DNA from: Deltaproteobacteria bacterium
GTDB lineage: Bacteria > Desulfobacterota > Desulfobacteria > Desulfobacterales > SG8-13
Reading direction: 5' to 3'
NCBI GenBank assembly: GCA_024639205.1
Contig: JAHEIV010000009.1
Span: forward strand, 1-16,173
Length of the DNA stretch: 16,173 nt
Numbering within the stretch: position 1 is the stretch's first letter; every line of letters begins with the position of its first letter. The translations under genes and the position numbers were made by a program. Below, piece after piece: positions 13,449 to 16,173 of the stretch. The notes beneath the pieces were generated by a model, which saw nothing but the letters and a program-made list of their open reading frames with translations, did no database searches and had not been told where the DNA came from.

Positions 13449-14555
13449 TTACCCGGCTACCCGGCGGGCGGCGATGTCTTCGACGGCCCGCACGCCATCT
13501 TTGATGGCGCTGAAAATCAGGTTGGAATGCTTTTTCTCCATGAAGGCGCCTTGCTCCTGGATTTCGATATATGCCGGGCTGATGGCGCCGCCGATGGCAT
13601 AAATGCCCCGGATGCTGGTTTGAAAACCCGGGGTAAGCAAAATCAGGCGATGGCCCTCTTTGCCGATCCGACAAACGCCCTCCGTGCAGGTAATCTGCTG
13701 CAGACCCAGACGGTCGTAGACCGGCGAGGGCCCCTGGGTGCCGATGCAGGCGATGACGTGTTTCATGGGAAAGCTCATGCCCTGCTGCAGCTCGACCCCG
13801 CCGCCCAGATGATGCTCCTGGGTCTGGATGATCAAACGGTCTACCCCGTCCTCGTCCACTTCCCCGATCTTGGGGATCGCCCCTTGCAGGATCTTGATGT
13901 TGCCGCCCAGCAGGATCTCTTCTCCCAGATCCCGGGCCACGTCCTTGTTGATCTTGAAGTTCTCGGTGCGGTTGCCCCAATAGACCGGGGTGTGGTCGTC
14001 CGCGGCCCGCTTGGCCTTGGAAAGCGTAGAGACCACATCGGCTGCCGCGTTCGCACCTCCTAATATAAGCGTGGGAGCGCCGATGTGATCGTTGGGGTTG
14101 TCGAGCTTGCGGGCTACGGTTTTGGCCTCGCCGTACACCCCTAAATCAATGGGAATGTTGCTGCCGAATGCCAGCACCACGTTGGCAGCACGGTAGTGAC
14201 CCTCACGGGTAACGACGGTAAATCCGTCGCGATCTTTTTTGATGTCTTGAAAATCTTCATTGAGCCGGACGGCCAATCCACGCTTTTCGACATTGGTTTC
14301 GATCTGGGCCAGGTAGTCTTCCACCGGCGCGTTGCCGGGATCGGGAGTCAGGTCTTTTACGGGAAAAGGGCCGGTGTCGCCTTTCGGGATGGTTGGATAA
14401 ACCTTTTTGCCCGGTGGATAGGAATCGAGGATTCCCTGCATCAGCTTTTCGCCTTTTTCCAGAACAACATAGCTCAGCCCCAGTTCGGCCGCCTTGATGG
14501 CACAGGCCAGCCCGCCGGGCCCGGCCCCGATAATGGCAATGTCGACGATCTTCAT
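13449..14555 (-). CDS. FAD/NAD(P)-dependent oxidoreductase, thioredoxin-reductase-like without CxxC
   Basis: This is a 368-residue flavoprotein. The N-terminal Rossmann motif GAGPGG (10-15) binds FAD and ends with a Glu at about 33 (VVLEKG). A second dinucleotide motif GGANAAADV (166-174) would bind NAD(P)H. The C-terminal FAD loop reads IYAIGGAISP (318-327), where classical thioredoxin reductases have GD. There is no CxxC between the two nucleotide motifs, so it is not a thioredoxin reductase. It resembles YpdA/Bdr-like or ferredoxin-NADP-reductase-like members. Three Cys lie in 270-295, but not as a redox pair. ATG 14555 has AGGTGG 5 nt upstream; the frame is open to 14594. It is a single gene on the minus strand. 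The electron acceptor is unknown. Confidence 0.85.
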   Translation of the reverse strand: MKIVDIAIIGAGPGGLACAIKAAELGLSYVVLEKGEKLMQGILDSYPPGKKVYPTIPKGDTGPFPVKDLTPDPGNAPVEDYLAQIETNVEKRGLAVRLNEDFQDIKKDRDGFTVVTREGHYRAANVVLAFGSNIPIDLGVYGEAKTVARKLDNPNDHIGAPTLILGGANAAADVVSTLSKAKRAADDHTPVYWGNRTENFKINKDVARDLGEEILLGGNIKILQGAIPKIGEVDEDGVDRLIIQTQEHHLGGGVELQQGMSFPMKHVIACIGTQGPSPVYDRLGLQQITCTEGVCRIGKEGHRLILLTPGFQTSIRGIYAIGGAISPAYIEIQEQGAFMEKKHSNLIFSAIKDGVRAVEDIAARRVAG

Positions 14556-14931
14556 ATTGTCCACCTTTTTGTCTGCAATCCACGCAAGATACAATCTACC
14601 TGCTTACGATCAAAATGTAAAACACCTAGCCAAGCGTTTTGCCGCCCTGTGTGTGTGGATGGGATCCAGACTCGGGTTTATTATACAAAAAGTCAAGAAA
14701 GTTCGACGCGGTGAGTTCCACCGCTTGGGACTTTGCAGCTACTCCGGGTTGTCATGGTGAAAGTTAAATGCTATCTCATCGAAGACCCAAAGGACCCCGA
14801 TTTTTCTGGCAATGATCTTTGGCGGAATAAAAAACCATTTCGCAAACGGACAAGGGCAACCTCAACCAGGAAAAACCACTGCGGGGGACAATGCCCGGTC
14901 CCTTCCGGGCGAGATGCAGAGGAGCAAAGAG
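14556..14931 (+). promoter_or_regulatory. Intergenic region and leader of the FmdE-like gene
   Basis: This is 376 nt without a convincing gene. It holds an A/T-rich -10-like patch readable on both strands (TATTAT 14679-14684; TATAAT on minus 14685-14680) and a perfect hairpin GCGGTG-N5-CACCGC (14708-14724). It also has a possible weak promoter TTGTCA (14749-14754), N17, TATCTC (14772-14777), and the structured element at 14860-14924. No -35 box is good, so the true start is not fixed. Confidence 0.35.
14860..14924 (+). ncRNA. Candidate structured leader (possible Moco/Tuco-type riboswitch)
   Basis: GCCCGG (14893-14898), 6 nt, CCGGGC (14905-14910) is a perfect hairpin. CTGC (14879-14882) can pair with GCAG (14916-14919), and CCTC (14860-14863) can pair with GAGG (14919-14922), which is part of the Shine-Dalgarno AGAGGAG. 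The pairings share one base but could alternate. The element therefore could hide the ribosome-binding site. The string GACAATGC (14887-14894) also occurs, as I recall it, in the E. coli moaA molybdenum-cofactor leader, and such RNAs are known before fmdE-type genes. This is a lead, not an identification. Confidence 0.35.
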
Positions 14932-15516
14932 ATGCAACACGTTGAGATCTGCGGAATAGGTTTAGACGACTATCTCATTCGCATGGAGGAATTTCATGGA
15001 TACCGCTCACCGGGCATGCTGTTGGGCGGGTTTATGATCGATCACGGTTTGGCCCAGCTCGATCCGACTCCTTATCTCAACCTGGTTGTGGAAACGGTGG
15101 TCTGCCTGCCGGATGCGGTCCAACTGCTCACACCGTGCACATTCGGCAACGGTTTCATGCAGGTGCTGGACTGGGGGAAATTCGCCATCACCGCCTACGA
15201 TCGTGAATCCCTTGCGGGAATCCGGGTTTGGTTGGATCAAGACAAGCTCAGCGGGTATCCATCCATCCGCAGCTGGTTTGAAAGAACCGGCCGGCCCCGG
15301 GAAAAACCGCCATTTGAAGAATTGGCGCAGGAAATTCTCAGTGCCCGCCCCGAGCTGATCCACCACCAACCGGTGCGGCTTCTAAGGTCTCTCAAAGACG
15401 CCAGTCCGGTGCCCACCGGTCGTTGCCCCGGATGCGGCGAATCCTATCCGCTTCACTTTGGCAAGTTCTGCCCGGCCTGCAGTAATCAGGCCTATTACCG
15501 TCCGGATACCGGATAG
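14932..15516 (+). CDS. FmdE-family protein with C-terminal zinc ribbon
   Basis: This is a 194-residue cytoplasmic protein. The FmdE-like domain (about 10-110) shows FHGYRSPGMLLG (21-32), VVCLPDAVQLLTPCTFGNG (56-74) and DWGKFAITAYDR (80-91). These match the family's HGH-PG, C-x-x-D-x-x-Q and CTxGN motifs, with Cys58 and Cys69 as probable metal ligands. After a helical linker, residues 165-183 hold CPGC...CPAC, a four-cysteine zinc ribbon. FmdE was named from formylmethanofuran dehydrogenase operons, but in bacteria such proteins occur alone, probably in molybdenum/tungsten enzyme assembly; that role is inference. ATG 14932 is chosen because AGAGGAG lies 7 nt upstream; the frame is open to 14812. 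No dehydrogenase subunit genes are in the window. The stop is 22 nt from the convergent ABM gene. Confidence 0.85.
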   Translation: MQHVEICGIGLDDYLIRMEEFHGYRSPGMLLGGFMIDHGLAQLDPTPYLNLVVETVVCLPDAVQLLTPCTFGNGFMQVLDWGKFAITAYDRESLAGIRVWLDQDKLSGYPSIRSWFERTGRPREKPPFEELAQEILSARPELIHHQPVRLLRSLKDASPVPTGRCPGCGESYPLHFGKFCPACSNQAYYRPDTG

Positions 15517-15538
15517 CAGGTCTCGAATTCCCAGGCCC

Positions 15539-15838
15539 TCATCTGGAGGAATCCCGGAAATCAAAAACCTCGTACACCGTCGGTTTGTCCAGCAGTTCTT
15601 CTATCAACGCTTCGTTTCGGTCCCGATCCTCGCTGTTTTGCCACTGCATCCAGTGTTCGACGTCAGCCCAGGTGGAAACCACCAGCACGCAGTTGTTATC
15701 GTAATGGTCCACCAGGGTTTCACTCGAAATATACCCCGGCCGGCCCATGGCGGACTTGCGGAATTCGTTGAGCATGATCAAGGCTTTGTCCGCCTGACTC
15801 TCTTTGAAATGCCGTTTTATAAAAACTCTGACAGCCAT
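15539..15838 (-). CDS. Antibiotic biosynthesis monooxygenase (ABM) domain protein
   Basis: This is a 99-residue single-domain protein with the ABM ferredoxin-like fold pattern. Its parts are a first strand (VRVFIKRHF), a helix with LIMLNEFRKSAMGRPGYISS (21-40), a middle strand (CVLVVSTWADVEHWMQWQ, about 50-67) and a final strand (TVYEVFDF). The phrases RPGYISSETL and STWADVEHW are typical of this family, whose members are small dimers acting as monooxygenases, haem-degrading enzymes or accessory proteins; the chemistry here is unknown. ATG 15838 has AGGAGA 5 nt upstream, placed right at the stop of the upstream nitronate-monooxygenase-like gene (12 nt gap), so the two are co-transcribed. It may act on the same substrate as that enzyme. 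Confidence 0.85.
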   Translation of the reverse strand: MAVRVFIKRHFKESQADKALIMLNEFRKSAMGRPGYISSETLVDHYDNNCVLVVSTWADVEHWMQWQNSEDRDRNEALIEELLDKPTVYEVFDFRDSSR

Positions 15839-15850
15839 TGGATTCTCCTA

Positions 15851-16173
15851 TCAAAAAAAATGTTGCGATTGGCCTTCGCCGCTGAATATTTGCTTTAGGC
15901 GCTGAAGCTCCTGTTCGGCGTCCGATACCATTTCATCGATGATCTCTTTTAACGGTTGGATGTCGCCCACCAGCCCGACGGACTGACCGGCCATTAGCGA
16001 ACCTTTGTTCACATCGCCGTCCACAACGGCGTCTTTCAGCGCACCGATCCAGAACCGCTCCACCGCATACTGCGCCTCTTCGCGATCGATCAGACTCTGG
16101 TCAAGCTTGTACAGCAGTTCTAGCTGCAGCTTGCCGAACTCAAGCGTGCCTTCGTTTTTTAACGCTCTGACAG
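15851..16173 (-). CDS. Nitronate monooxygenase/FabK-like flavoprotein, C-terminal part
   Basis: The gene enters from the right edge, so its N-terminal part is missing; 107 codons are visible, in frame from base 16171. The sequence begins VRALKNEGTLEFGKLQ and contains FWIGALKDAVVDGDVNKGSL (73-54 residues from the end), then MAGQSVGLV. The string (S/G)-x-MAGQSVGL near the C terminus is characteristic of nitronate monooxygenase (2-nitropropane dioxygenase) and FabK-type FMN proteins, where it follows the FMN-binding TIM barrel. The tail is a charged helix (EIIDEMVSDAEQELQRLKQI) that ends in QHFF. A GTG at 16063 is internal, not a start. It is the first visible gene of a unit with the ABM protein. 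Whether it oxidises nitronates or reduces enoyl-ACP cannot be told from this part. Confidence 0.8.
   Translation of the reverse strand, partial: VRALKNEGTLEFGKLQLELLYKLDQSLIDREEAQYAVERFWIGALKDAVVDGDVNKGSLMAGQSVGLVGDIQPLKEIIDEMVSDAEQELQRLKQIFSGEGQSQHFF

Noticed and set aside
14733..14945. 70-codon open frame in the leader of the FmdE-like gene
   Set aside because: No Shine-Dalgarno, the sequence turns low-complexity and basic after about 25 residues, and it overlaps the better supported start at 14932.
15501..15513. TCCGG-ATA-CCGGA hairpin at the end of the FmdE-like gene
   Set aside because: It is inside the coding sequence and has no following T-run.

Overview
The window looks like chromosome of a Gram-negative anaerobe, most likely a Desulfobacterota (deltaproteobacterial) relative. 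The grounds are a stand-alone FmdE-family protein, a cytochrome c'/c556-type protein, a DtxR-type regulator with a C-terminal cysteine cluster, moderately high G+C, and three genes whose best start is TTG behind a clear Shine-Dalgarno. No rRNA, tRNA, CRISPR, insertion sequence or phage gene was seen.

Layout. 1-67 is the last 21 codons of a multicopper oxidase, followed by a small SHOCT-domain membrane protein (93-437). 524-2718 is a two-gene unit behind a near-consensus sigma70 promoter: a membrane protein with C-terminal HEAT-like repeats, then a CPBP intramembrane protease that overlaps it. 2764-8458 (minus) is a four-gene transport operon: periplasmic Fe(III)-type binding protein, double permease, ATPase, and a P1B-type metal ATPase joined by an ATGA overlap. 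It diverges from a DtxR-family repressor gene (8704-9231, plus). The intervening region carries a TTGACA promoter whose -10 lies inside the palindrome AGTTTGG-N4-CCAAACT, a natural operator for that repressor.

9475-11791 (minus) is a DUF6502-like HTH protein followed by a DUF5666-repeat lipoprotein. A 24-bp inverted repeat overlaps the -10 and the apparent leaderless start of the first gene. A strong bidirectional terminator (9404-9452) separates this unit from the DtxR gene. 11936-12388 (plus) is the c-type cytochrome, with its own terminator. 12645-13292 (minus) is a Crp/Fnr regulator, and 13449-14555 (minus) a thioredoxin-reductase-like FAD protein without a redox CxxC. 14932-15516 (plus) is the FmdE-like protein with a C-terminal zinc ribbon, preceded by a leader that can fold and mask its ribosome-binding site. 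15539-16173 (minus) is an ABM-domain protein downstream of the C-terminal part of a nitronate monooxygenase-like enzyme that runs off the window.

Metal handling is the main theme: copper oxidase, iron-type uptake plus a P-type metal pump, and a metalloregulator. The items most worth following are the metal-uptake/P-type-ATPase operon with its operator, the DUF6502/DUF5666 unit, and the possible riboswitch before the FmdE-like gene. All functions are read from motifs and family memory; no database search was run.
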